A stretch of 64,000 nucleotides of DNA from Shewanella khirikhana (lineage in GTDB: Bacteria; Pseudomonadota; Gammaproteobacteria; Enterobacterales; Shewanellaceae), in assembly GCF_003957745.1 (NCBI RefSeq), contig NZ_CP020373.1, positions 4,499,501 to 4,563,500 on the forward strand, written 5' to 3'. A program made the translations under genes and the position numbers. Below the pieces are notes generated by a model. That model did no database searches and was not told where the DNA came from. It saw nothing but the letters and a program-made list of their open reading frames with translations. Of the stretch, positions 20,601 to 26,183 are shown one piece after another; position 1 is the stretch's first letter; each line of letters begins with the position of its first letter.

Positions 20601-23600
20601 AATTGGCTGATACCCTTCCGCCGGGTGATGTCACTGGGCTGCAGTTGGTAAATAGCGGATACACCAGCCTGGATTTGGGCTGGCGACTTCCGTCTTCAGA
20701 AGCTGACGATCTGGGTGGATTTAAGGTTTATCTTAATGAGCAGCTCTTGGCGACCCTACCAAGTACCGCTGTTTCCTATAAGTTGGAGGGGCTGTCCAAA
20801 GCTACATCCTATAAGGCGCGCGTGGCGAGCTTTGATGTCGGTGGCAATGAAAGTGTTGGGGTTGAAAAATCAGTCGTGACACTTCTTGATGCGCCTTCAA
20901 TAACCCAGGTTGAAGCACTCAGCGGCAAAGCTCTACTTAAATGGCAAAACACATCGGTTGGCCTCATCAGTGGTTTCAGGTTGTATGCCAGTGAAACACC
21001 GTTTTCTTCAATAAATGGTATGACACCACGTTTATCGGTCAGTGGTGTGCAGGAGTCTGCTACTGTCGGTGGCTTAACCAATGGCATTACCTACTACGTG
21101 GCCGTAAGTGTGGTAAATACATCGGGTGGGCAAACGCCTGATGTTCAGGCTGTAACTGTCAAACCTGTTGCTGATGCTACTGGTCCGGATGTAGTGAAAG
21201 TAAATTGGGGCAGCAATGAGCTTGTCGGTGGTGGTGAGACCACAATCTCCACTGATGGAATACTAAAGACAACTGCGCAGGATGAGAGTGGCGTTTCGCT
21301 CGTTGAGTATTGGCTGGATGGGCAACTGTTTGGCCGCAGCGCCAATAACTCCAGTAGTTTCGCTGTGGAGGCGCCGATAGCTCAGATTTCTGATGGGCAA
21401 CACGCCTTAGTCGTCAAAGCTTTTGATTCACTTGATAATTACACAGAAGTGGCATTCTCGGTCAATGTGGCTATGGAAGCACCATCTACTCCTGTGATTG
21501 TCTCGCCAGTATCAGGGTACAAGACCAATAAAGCGGCCCAGTCCGTCACTATTACCGCAGAGTCGGGAACTGACGTGCAACTGGTGTACAACGGCGAAGC
21601 GACAGACTGGTTAAGTGTGGATGTGTCGGGTAAAGCCCTACATGAGGTCATACTCGTAGAAGGTGAAAACCAGCTTCATGCAGTTGCTAAAAATCGTGGC
21701 GGGCAGAGCTCACCCTCGGCCACCATTTCCGTCACTCTGGACTCGTCTTTGCCGCAAACGCCGTCAGGGCTCAATGCCATTGCTAAAGAGTCTGGCTATA
21801 TCGCTCTGAGTTGGCTGTCCAGCAATACAACGGAGTCGGTTTCATACAATCTCTACCGTGCCAATTCGGCTTTCAGTGATACTTCGGCTGCGACCAAGGT
21901 GAATGCTCAACCTATAAGTGCCTTAAGCTATCAGGATAAACCTGTGGCTGACGGAGAGTATTTCTATCGGGTCGTCGCTGTTAACGCCCTGGGAACTGAA
22001 GGCGCTCCTTCTGAGATAGTTCGCGCTGTCTCAGACGCCACTCTGCCCTATGCAACCGGCATCTACTATACGCCTAAAGGCAATAAGAGTAGTTCCGGTG
22101 ACATTATCGGAGTGGGGCCGTTGGACATTCGGGTTGTGGTTAATGAGCCGTTGCTGACCCGTCCGTTTTTGAGTCTGACTCCTGAGGGCGTTGCGCCTTT
22201 GACAGTTGATCTGTTCAAAGTATCAGACCTTGAATATCAGGGTACTGTGGATGTTCCAGAGAACTATGTAGATACGGCTGTTTACGCCCTGTTTTCGGCA
22301 AGAGATCAGGTAGGTAACCGAGGAACAGAAGTTAATCAGGGTAATATTATCCAGATTGACACCCAGGGGCCACGAGCAGAACAGATAGTCATCACTCCCC
22401 AGAGCCCTATCAAGAACGAGGGCCAGGATTCGGTATCCCTTGATTTCAGTTTTGCCTTCGATGAGGCCGTATTGACGGAATCCTTGATTGTCTCAATCTT
22501 GCGTCTCGAAGATGATCCGGTGGAGTTAGCCGGTGTATATCAAAATGCTGATGGTCGCTGGGTTGCCAGTTTCCAACTTCCCGCCGATTGGGGGCGTGAT
22601 CAGGTAGAACTGATTGATATTGCCTATACGGTGTCTGACGAACTTGGCAATACCCGAGAAGCCAAGTTGTTTAGCAAGCCTTTGCAGGTTTACCAAGGTG
22701 ATCTGCCACCTCTGGATGTACCTTTTGGTCTGGCAGCAAAAGTCAAACCAGAAGGGAGAGTCGCCCTGTCGTGGCATAAGGTGCCAGAAGCATCGGGCTA
22801 TCAGTTATACCGACGAGGCGTCAATGAGACAGAAACCACGCTGTTGGTGGCCTTGTCTGATGTTGACTCCTACACCGACTACACGCTTAATGATGACGAA
22901 TATTATTATTCGATAGCCAGTGTCAGAACCCATGAAGGCCTGACCAGTGTCAGTTCACCAAGTCAGGAGGTTAAGGTCGTATCCGATTCGGTGGCACCGG
23001 TGGCTCCGGTCGAGTTGAATGCAGAGCTTTATGCAAATGGTGTTGGTCTGAGATGGAAAGCTTCGCCTGAGGCTAATATCAGTTACCGGGTTTACAGATC
23101 CGACTCCACTGAGATCCTTGACGTAGAGGGCTTGAGTCCGGTTATTGATAAGATAATCAGCCTGGAGGCGCTGGACACAGAACCAGATCCTGCTTTGGCC
23201 GGTTATGTGGTCACCGCCGTCGATGAGGCCGGCAACGAGTCAACTGTGTCGAACACGGCTTATTTGAATATTAGCCTGCTGCCCGTTAACAAAGTGCGCC
23301 TTACGCAGATTGACGGAGAAAAACCCGCCCTGTCGTGGGAGCACAAAGGTAGCAATATCGCTGGCTTCGATCTGCATTTACTCCAGGATACGCTCGACCT
23401 GAAGCTGAATGAGACGCCATTGCAGGAGATGTCATTTGTCGACGACACTTATACGTCCGGCGCCCGCGACTACCGTATCCTTGCCATCGATAACAATGGT
23501 ATTGAAAGTCTGGCCAAGGAAGTACATTTGCCGGCCGTCAGTTTGCTGCTCGACGAAGGGGTTTATCTCGAAAAAGGTGTGATGAACAAGCTCATGTTCA

Positions 23601-26164
23601 AGGTCAGCAACCTTGAGGAGCGTCCCATCAATAGTGCCAAGCTTAAAGTGCAGTTGGCTCAGAGAGAGCATGCTTCGCTGCCGTTCTCCCTCGCAGCTGG
23701 TGAAACGAAAGAAGTCACAGTAATTATTGGTGGCTACAGTGAACTTGATTCATTGGCACAATTGATTGCCGCTATCTCTGTTCAACCTACTGTGTCAGAT
23801 GAGATTGTGGTTGGGAAAACCTTCGAAATCAGTGTCCGAGAATCCGGATACCTGTTGACCGTTGAAACCGATGGTTTCATTAAAGGCGGATCCGGCAAGT
23901 TCCGCTTCAAGCTTGAAAATACGTCGGATGTTGACGTTGAGTTGGAAACGGCATCGGGCAATGGTACTCGGGATGCACGCCATATTCAGTTCCGTCTCAG
24001 GGATGAAGATGGCAACGTACTGAGTCTTGGCACCTTCCGCCAGAGTCTGGGTGATAATGTGGTCACCACGGCAGCGGGTATCACGCTTGCCCGTGTTGCA
24101 CCGGGGCAGAGCTTTGTTTCCGATTGGGCCGAAATAGTGGTTCCAATGGCAACACCGGATATTGCCGAGCTTGAAGTCGCTATTGGGCAGCTCAGTTACC
24201 AGCTGGGCCGCGAGCAACAAGTGCTGCTTGCCGGGATCTCAACCCGTAAAGAAGTCAATACCAGCGCCAGCCCCTACTTCGGACAGGTGACAGGTATAAC
24301 ACCAACGATTTCTTATGGTGATCAAGCCATTAGTATTCAGGGGCAATTGGTAGATAGGTATACCTCGGCACCGGTCGCCAATGCGGCGCTCGAGCTGGTT
24401 CTGAACTTGAATGGCTTTGAAAAGATAGTGGCGCTGACGTCGAATGCTGAAGGTATATTCAATCATGAATATCAGCCTCAAGCGGGTGAAAGTGGCCATT
24501 ACCAGGTTTCAGCAATCTATCCGGGCATGACCGACAGACCCGATCACGGTCAGTTCAGTGTCGGTGGCATCAATGCAAACTACCGTACCTACCAGTTGAG
24601 TTTGCCAAAAGGGGCACGCTTTGATGTGCCGGCCAGTGTCAGCGTTCGCAAGGGAGCCGATTTCCAGGGGGTTGTCTGGGAACTTGCAAACTTACCGCCA
24701 GCGGGTATCAGCATCATGCTGCCCGAAGCAAAAGACTTGAGTTCAGAACAAGTGTTCGCGACACCTATTGGTTTTGAGGCAGATGAAAGTGCCGTAGAGA
24801 CAGGTAGTGTTGAATTGCAACTTAAGTCAGCAAGTACCGGCAGCAAAGTATTGGCCAAACTCACTGTCAACTACCGCTTGAGCGAAGCCATGCCAGTGCT
24901 CTATTACTCACCCGCACAAGTTGAAACCGGTATGACCCTGGCGGGTATGGCAAACGAAGTCGTTCAGTTGGAAAACAGAGGCACTCTGCCAATGGAAAAC
25001 CTGGCTGTGCGGCTGTTGAATGCCGATAACTCCTTGCCACCTACGTGGGCCAAGTTGTCGGGCAATACCAGCTGGCCACAGTTGGCGGTGGGCGACAGAG
25101 TAAATGTGAATCTGGCATTTAACCCTGAAAATCGTGCCAATCCAGGAGTTTACCGGCTCAAACTCAGGGTGACCTCTGCGAATCATCCGACCCGCGATAT
25201 CCCCGTTATTGCTTCCATGGTCGAAGATGGTATTGGTGGCTTACAGCTGAAACTGGCGGATATATACACGGCTACCCTGAATGAGCAGGGAGAGCTGATC
25301 CGTGGCCTTCAGGGGGCATCGCTAAGCCTGCAAAACCTCGATGTGCCCGAAGTCAAGTATCAGGCCACTACCGATGAACTGGGAGAAATCTACTATCCGG
25401 GCATTCAAGCCGGCAATTATCGCTATCGGATTTCGGCTACCAAGCATGAAGACTTAACCGGCGAAATTCGCATTCTACCGGGGGTAGTGCGTAACCTCGA
25501 TCTGTTTATGAAGTATGCCTTGGTCACGGTGGAGTGGGTTGTAAATGAAATCACCATTGAAGACAGATACGAAATCATACTCAAAGGGACCTTTGAAACC
25601 GACGTACCTGCCGCAGTGGTGGTGATGGAGCCGTTCAGTATCCGCTTGCCCAATATGCAAAAGGGTGACGTGTATAACGGTGAGCTTACCCTGACCAACT
25701 ATGGTCTGGTGAGAGCCGATAACCTGAAAATGCGCCTGCCAACATCTGACGAATTCTTCAAATATGAGTTTATGACCTCGGTCATCCCTGATTCGCTGGA
25801 GGCCAAGCAAAGCCTGGTGATCCCGTATCGGATTATCAGCCTGCAGCCGTTTGACCCATCTGGGGATGGCGATGCCAGCGGCGGTGGCTGCAGTACCTAT
25901 GGTGCGTGTGCGTCATCGAGTCATTCTTTTGTTTGCCCCAATGGCTCTACCAGTTCTGGCTCTGCCAGTGCCTGTTGGACAGCTGGCTATTGCACCAACA
26001 GCGGCGGCGGTGGCGGCGGTGGTGGTGGCTGGGGCGGTGGCTGGGGCGGTGGTGGCTCCGGTGGTGATGGTTCCGGAGGTTCTGGTAACAGTGGTATGGG
26101 TGCTTGTCGTAAGGATGGAGACCCATGTGATCAGCAGTCGAATGGAGGCGGCAATGATATTTAA
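5696..26164 (+). CDS. Giant exported beta-helix / FN3 / Ig-like repeat protein (6822 aa)
   Basis: Begins with a Sec signal peptide (cleavage likely after SSVA, residue 20). Residues about 25-4150 are built of right-handed beta-helix blocks (helix ladders ending in NWWG-type caps such as DDFWWGAGDGPGGEG) alternating with FN3-like domains; one supra-module is 1248 residues. Ten Asp-rich loops of the type TSYxDDSxGGDSNxDG, likely calcium sites, recur in the helices. Near residues 4165, 4276 and 4388 come three Ig-like modules, each opening with a D-x-D-x-x-G-x-L-x-x-GD loop and carrying F-S-E-P/E-V. Residues about 4870-5930 are mainly FN3, then CARDB-like and Ig-like folds, and the last 100 residues form a Gly/Trp-rich tail with seven cysteines. 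There is no C-terminal membrane segment, autotransporter barrel, LPXTG or obvious type I signal. It is probably exported and kept at or released from the surface; adhesion or scaffold for the RHS protein 20 bases downstream is inference. Confidence 0.9.
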   Translation: MKLFQFFCAGLAFFSISSVADSIEYHSGTISARATWSSANIHIVQSDVTVSSGVELVIEAGAIVKFTPNSRLVINGALNAVGSESERIYFTSYRDDSLGGDSNGDGYSEGRAGDWNGLYFSDTVADSLTRLSFIEQRFAGRSNTSAISMNGANIYIGDAVIRDSAAKGIEFANASGVVERSRIDAVANDGIRVNYGSNPLLKDNIISYAGAQGIRVESSNSAPELVGNRIEHSGDWGIYFRYTVTGPVLKGNSLQNNRRPLQVPVSMMPNEADGNVLLPNESNTVLLLGQNLSRELTLGVQSHEGQQLNAYAVSGQLTVNNGNVLTVAPGVALKFLSGASLAVNGQLLSEGTAAQPIYYTSYADDSVGGDSNLDGYNSSAAAGDWQGIRFNDAAPDNQSRFTHVKVRYAGQGESEGLTFSRTHQTLSDIEVSNSDGTGLYSYYSNVLLERASLFANKRNGLSGNGAGITGQGVSIYLNGQHGVYGNSGSIVLDGGEIFANGGYGAFGEGNTTVELDDFWWGAGDGPGGEGSGSGDEINAVVSAGAVRGDGTEYAYFDAGGSDSFGGLAQVTATKGTASSEWGAKPRERILFDLDAVELLLEGLVPNQAYTLDVTYQNKDVVASGCQDCLNRQHLEDGQGNILQPAKVSPARATTYRYSLPEASITEGKATLKFVRDGGYRVTIAEVMLTKQQALGGFEQNVSITSPQAGAFVGQAKSIVRGQARDLYPDSSMVELGVRRQGDNAFSWAPAGNWSNGGDWDYAWSLPVDGVYELQARVRNAESTVYSEQIAVTVDQTAPSAVSFVSGADVANDNGNAISVEWGGSPSADIAQYSVERREGVGQFTEIAQLGAGVLTFVDTGVMPGIGYVYRVFARDRAGNRSDGVSSVEVFAKDNAGDNQAPEDISNLKLTRGDSEVYLSWQASPDSDNDLIGYVLDVSADDGASWGQVPPAFNDGGSVSLGRQFTDYLVDGLTNGQVYRFRIRAQDGAGNLSAGVVSAAVSPSANAVTVVSGTLGEDTSWRTGVYHVSGDVTIPTGKTLTIHPGVVVKLGLGRRITIAGQLQSLGTESSPVHITSFTDDSVGGDSNGDGAATAGEAGYWDSLYVQSSASMSLQHTHVRFGGRNASYGIFVANQGVLALSHSEVNDHKGQGIYLQYGNLTGSHNRIHHNSANGIYASHSAYQLELHLSDSYIGQNGEHGLKLTSSTYDVVLTGNTFEGNGQYGIFADTAPRGFTFVNNRILQNGSAVRLPFSALPGVDDGNEFVGNQRQEIELVGSELRRNVKTAERQTYRLVSGTGTVVAGSLLNLGRGNIWKFNPDTSLTINGALNAVGSESERIYFTSYRDDSLGGDSNGDGYSEGRAGDWNGLYFSDTVADSLTRLSFIEQRFAGRSNTSAISMNGANIYIGDAVIRDSAAKGIEFANASGVVERSRIDAVANDGIRVNNGSNPLLKDNVISHAGTQGIRVESSNSAPELVGNRIEHSGDWGIYFRYTVTGPVLKGNILQNNRRALQVPVSMMPNEVDGNVLLPNESNTVLLLGQNLSRELTLGVQSYEGQQLNAYAVSGQLTVNNGNVLTVAPGVALKFLSGASLAVNGQLLSEGTAAQPIYYTSYADDSVGGDSNLDGYNSSAAAGDWQGIRFNDAAPDNQSRFTHVKVRYAGQGESEGLTFSRTHQTLSDIEVSNSDGTGLYSYYSNVLLERASLFANKRNGLSGNGAGITGQGVSIYLNGQHGVYGNSGSIVLDGGEIFANGGYGAFGEGNTTVELDDFWWGAGDGPGGEGSGSGDEINAVVSAGAVRGDGTEYAYFDAGGSGSFGGLAQVTATKGTASSEWGAKPRERILFDLDAVELLLEGLVPNQAYTLDVTYQNKDVVASGCQDCLNRQHLEDGQGNILQSAKVSPARATTYRYSLPEASITEGKATLKFVRDGGYRVTIAEVLLTKQQALGGFEQNVSITSPQAGAFVGQAKSIVRGQARDLYPDSSMVELGVRRQGDNAFSWAPAGNWSNGGDWDYVWSLPVDGVYELQARVRNAESTVYSEQIAVTVDQTAPSAVSFVSGADVANDNGNAISVEWGGSPSADIAQYSVERREGVGQFTEIAQLGAGVLTFVDTGVMPGIGYVYRVFARDRAGNRSDGVSSVEVFAKDNAGDNQAPEDISNLKLTRGDSEVYLSWQASPDSDNDLIGYVLDVSADDGASWGQVPPAFNDGGSVSLGRQFTDYLVDGLTNGQVYRFRIRAQDGAGNLSAGVVSAAVSPSANAVTVVSGTLGEDTSWRTGVYHVSGDVTIPTGKTLTIHPGVVVKLGLGRRITIAGQLQSLGTESSPVHITSFTDDSVGGDSNGDGAATAGEAGYWDSLYVQSSASMSLQHTHVRFGGRNASYGIFVANQGVLALSHSEVNDHKGQGIYLQYGNLTGSHNRIHHNSANGIYASHSAYQLELHLSDSYIGQNGEHGLKLTSSTYDVVLTGNTFEGNGQYGIFADTAPRGFTFVNNRILQNGSAVRLPFSALPGVDDGNEFVGNQRQEIELVGSELRRNVKTAERQTYRLVSGTGTVVAGSLLNLGRGNIWKFNPDTSLTINGALNAVGSESERIYFTSYRDDSLGGDSNGDGYSEGRAGDWNGLYFSDTVADSLTRLSFIEQRFAGRSNTSAISMNGANIYIGDAVIRDSAAKGIEFANASGVVERSRIDAVANDGIRVNNGSNPLLKDNVISHAGTQGIRVESSNSAPELVGNRIEHSGGWGIYFRYAVTGPVLKGNSLQNNRRPLQVPVSMMPNEVDGNVLLPNESNTVLLLGQNLSRELTLGVQSHEGQQLNAYAVSGQLTVNNGNVLTVAPGVALKFLSGASLAVNGQLLSEGTAAQPIYYTSYADDSVGGDSNLDGYNSSAAAGDWQGIRFNDAAPDNQSRFTHVKVRYAGQGESEGLTFSRTHQTLSDIEVSNSDGTGLYSYYSNVLLERASLFANKRNGLSGNGAGITGQGVSIYLNGQHGVYGNSGSIVLDGGEIFANGGYGAFGEGNTTVELDDFWWGAGDGPGGEGSGSGDEINAVVSVGAVRGDGTEYAYFDAGGSVSSNYALSLPIVSGEPSSQWGTKPYQSANWEPSGRDIRFEFTGLESNSYYSLITGFYNPTEANVTQSVIANELSLIQLKLDKGRRYVGQVMISPEMITDGNFTGLVRVQNGVVNHISELVLVKADTISAETYITLSHDSNGVVGGSGVNLSGGFEADSHQVNIDLGITSPDGSTTWERVNNVGDSHWSKLWKPQASGNHKLRARLSDADGRTVYSELVELVADLVVPHEIKDLRVFNQSGSILLKWSAGSPDISSQEIFRAEFGNSPVILSKLTGESSSFIDSAVVDGSYYSYFVRTFNNKGNYSDSNVVGPIRYVENPELTQPDNVSQHSVQYSYDIDSKSAVFVSWYPLPSTSGISEYRILIKDANSDALVSEKAVTATRSNVVFSELEENVEYLVSIISVDINGHESSGVSQNIKIIPFEVKAIQIGGQIVGDWVIDAGVYHISNDLIVKDNQYLDVSGDVVFKALAGKQIRIDGKFNVNSKSEVGVIFTSIKDDVKGDTNKDGQSSPAKGDWAGIYANRAESFNLNDSLVKHAGWNDYSVYSYYTNASLTGFKLSSGKGKGIYTVGGSLDLNNSSVVDVTDYAVHSNSNQVVSVSGSVISDNGGGLYIGNATQSYVLDNNIHHNSGFGIYYNSSVSAGELKNNTIVDNAKSFQIPASLFPDESNLIYPNTDATFHLLGGDLPKSTRMRGFASPQGNTNTVYVTHGDLYVRELSKLSIDPGVVVKFNGNRSIYLKGIADITGEVLSPIVFTSYKDDVHGGDSNADASTSTPGRGDWGGLRIESGLYTGLSKLDNISVLYAGSNQAAVLFDGANISYDVSGLDVFNSAAHGLLIRNSAKPVISGSNIVDNFGAGVSYESYAAGEINFSNIFSNGEFGVITKGNASPKIGNSRFFANNKGQLQNQSQVNVLAQSNWWGDFDGTGPLTDASPDASGGRVLGSVSVDGYLPALSQHLLNTNFEADSIIFSGNLPEPEILRGVLSNEWDPVTKHPGKTALVDSHEVGLGLSGLDPSKRYELGLTLFNGDVSETLAGVSFEPVGEVLRARVSRAYPTKVYVEVPSSAYHDGNLLIKVSNLNPDTSFRVAVAELSLTEVLADVTPPIFEELKFDDKDGSGGLTMGDSLYLLLSEEVTLAEGVELSVSSIVETDPLNSFGDGATLEFTDTNQGLKLKVGENSRLPDGAILSLKGLVDLAGYAVIGQQILSLIDTVPPTIDSFEWLDIDNSGQLTTGDIYKFTFSEPMNPEYLRDGTTDANSNLRVANGRKYGTRNTLLWGDNNKTVALTITDGFTVQGDELVTPTAFVQDLAGNPVVGQILLLGKDTIAPEISAVLYNDTDADGILSVGDWYRFNFSEPVNPSALSSGTSEANHNLSPEGKQYGDVNLIRCDATYDSCEVVITEGFTIDGNETVTPSSQLIDRSGNKFANTGKLTLIDTIVPKVIHTGASQDSPIDLDLVFSIRIVFDGSMDIESVPQITLSSDDGVQLFAVNGHWSQTYFDNDTYIFEVDGLSTDIIHPLNLLTQGAKDPYGNSFVQDGDIYSFSIRPDKPSLFGLKPYPQTNISSASVQMVEGERSGQVAIFMNGQKIVESGIGGWNHQIALSEGLSTLSFVAENARGVRSKEVLVNFLVDSTAPLVQTVSPANASYLRYAPDYISLNIKEDGSGLNIEGSVISLTRAGTVISGEKLQSSSGVNFIPSAVLVEGEYEIKATLADKLGHTSNEWVSIFTIDNTAPMTPVVLPVPEVTNIKTLQISGTKEAGTGIVLEGQSVVAASSDTSWQASWTLHAGENLIKVQSVDYAGNLSPIVIVRVTFDDSLPGKVVPTVTSQLSGTGINIDWSNYDEQANGADIDRYRVYLAQAPYSNASQAQLIGITHSPVRYFEKSGLDRSTTYYVAVQAVDLAGNADPELAPVAVQLADTLPPGDVTGLQLVNSGYTSLDLGWRLPSSEADDLGGFKVYLNEQLLATLPSTAVSYKLEGLSKATSYKARVASFDVGGNESVGVEKSVVTLLDAPSITQVEALSGKALLKWQNTSVGLISGFRLYASETPFSSINGMTPRLSVSGVQESATVGGLTNGITYYVAVSVVNTSGGQTPDVQAVTVKPVADATGPDVVKVNWGSNELVGGGETTISTDGILKTTAQDESGVSLVEYWLDGQLFGRSANNSSSFAVEAPIAQISDGQHALVVKAFDSLDNYTEVAFSVNVAMEAPSTPVIVSPVSGYKTNKAAQSVTITAESGTDVQLVYNGEATDWLSVDVSGKALHEVILVEGENQLHAVAKNRGGQSSPSATISVTLDSSLPQTPSGLNAIAKESGYIALSWLSSNTTESVSYNLYRANSAFSDTSAATKVNAQPISALSYQDKPVADGEYFYRVVAVNALGTEGAPSEIVRAVSDATLPYATGIYYTPKGNKSSSGDIIGVGPLDIRVVVNEPLLTRPFLSLTPEGVAPLTVDLFKVSDLEYQGTVDVPENYVDTAVYALFSARDQVGNRGTEVNQGNIIQIDTQGPRAEQIVITPQSPIKNEGQDSVSLDFSFAFDEAVLTESLIVSILRLEDDPVELAGVYQNADGRWVASFQLPADWGRDQVELIDIAYTVSDELGNTREAKLFSKPLQVYQGDLPPLDVPFGLAAKVKPEGRVALSWHKVPEASGYQLYRRGVNETETTLLVALSDVDSYTDYTLNDDEYYYSIASVRTHEGLTSVSSPSQEVKVVSDSVAPVAPVELNAELYANGVGLRWKASPEANISYRVYRSDSTEILDVEGLSPVIDKIISLEALDTEPDPALAGYVVTAVDEAGNESTVSNTAYLNISLLPVNKVRLTQIDGEKPALSWEHKGSNIAGFDLHLLQDTLDLKLNETPLQEMSFVDDTYTSGARDYRILAIDNNGIESLAKEVHLPAVSLLLDEGVYLEKGVMNKLMFKVSNLEERPINSAKLKVQLAQREHASLPFSLAAGETKEVTVIIGGYSELDSLAQLIAAISVQPTVSDEIVVGKTFEISVRESGYLLTVETDGFIKGGSGKFRFKLENTSDVDVELETASGNGTRDARHIQFRLRDEDGNVLSLGTFRQSLGDNVVTTAAGITLARVAPGQSFVSDWAEIVVPMATPDIAELEVAIGQLSYQLGREQQVLLAGISTRKEVNTSASPYFGQVTGITPTISYGDQAISIQGQLVDRYTSAPVANAALELVLNLNGFEKIVALTSNAEGIFNHEYQPQAGESGHYQVSAIYPGMTDRPDHGQFSVGGINANYRTYQLSLPKGARFDVPASVSVRKGADFQGVVWELANLPPAGISIMLPEAKDLSSEQVFATPIGFEADESAVETGSVELQLKSASTGSKVLAKLTVNYRLSEAMPVLYYSPAQVETGMTLAGMANEVVQLENRGTLPMENLAVRLLNADNSLPPTWAKLSGNTSWPQLAVGDRVNVNLAFNPENRANPGVYRLKLRVTSANHPTRDIPVIASMVEDGIGGLQLKLADIYTATLNEQGELIRGLQGASLSLQNLDVPEVKYQATTDELGEIYYPGIQAGNYRYRISATKHEDLTGEIRILPGVVRNLDLFMKYALVTVEWVVNEITIEDRYEIILKGTFETDVPAAVVVMEPFSIRLPNMQKGDVYNGELTLTNYGLVRADNLKMRLPTSDEFFKYEFMTSVIPDSLEAKQSLVIPYRIISLQPFDPSGDGDASGGGCSTYGACASSSHSFVCPNGSTSSGSASACWTAGYCTNSGGGGGGGGGWGGGWGGGGSGGDGSGGSGNSGMGACRKDGDPCDQQSNGGGNDI
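5915..9658 (+). repeat. Giant-gene repeat unit, copy 1 (3744 bp)
   Basis: Starts at ATCAATGGTGCGCTGAATGC and encodes residues 74-1321. The same start recurs at 9659 and 13403, exactly 3744 bp (1248 codons) apart. Differences from copy 2 are scattered single bases, clustered around 6270-6480; the second half is almost identical. Confidence 0.95.
9659..13402 (+). repeat. Giant-gene repeat unit, copy 2 (3744 bp)
   Basis: Nearly identical to copy 1, encoding residues 1322-2569. Around 10015-10080 it shares variants with copy 3 rather than copy 1 (NNGSNPLLKDNVISHAG against NYGSNPLLKDNIISYAG), so the three copies are mosaics of one another. Confidence 0.95.
13403..14868 (+). repeat. Giant-gene repeat unit, partial copy 3 (1466 bp identical part)
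   Basis: Near-identical to the first 1466 bp of the unit, then identity stops sharply after GGCGGCAGTG at about 14868. The protein beyond is still homologous but strongly diverged and AT-rich: SSQWGTKP against SSEWGAKP, and later GVYHISNDLIV against GVYHVSGDVTI. Confidence 0.9.
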
Positions 26165-26183
26165 CAAGTGTAGGAAAATAAAA

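Noticed and set aside
25851..26183. Upstream extension of the RHS reading frame over the giant gene's end
   Set aside because: It is low-complexity sequence from the Gly-rich tail read in another frame; the start at 26184 has a ribosome site and gives a proper signal peptide.
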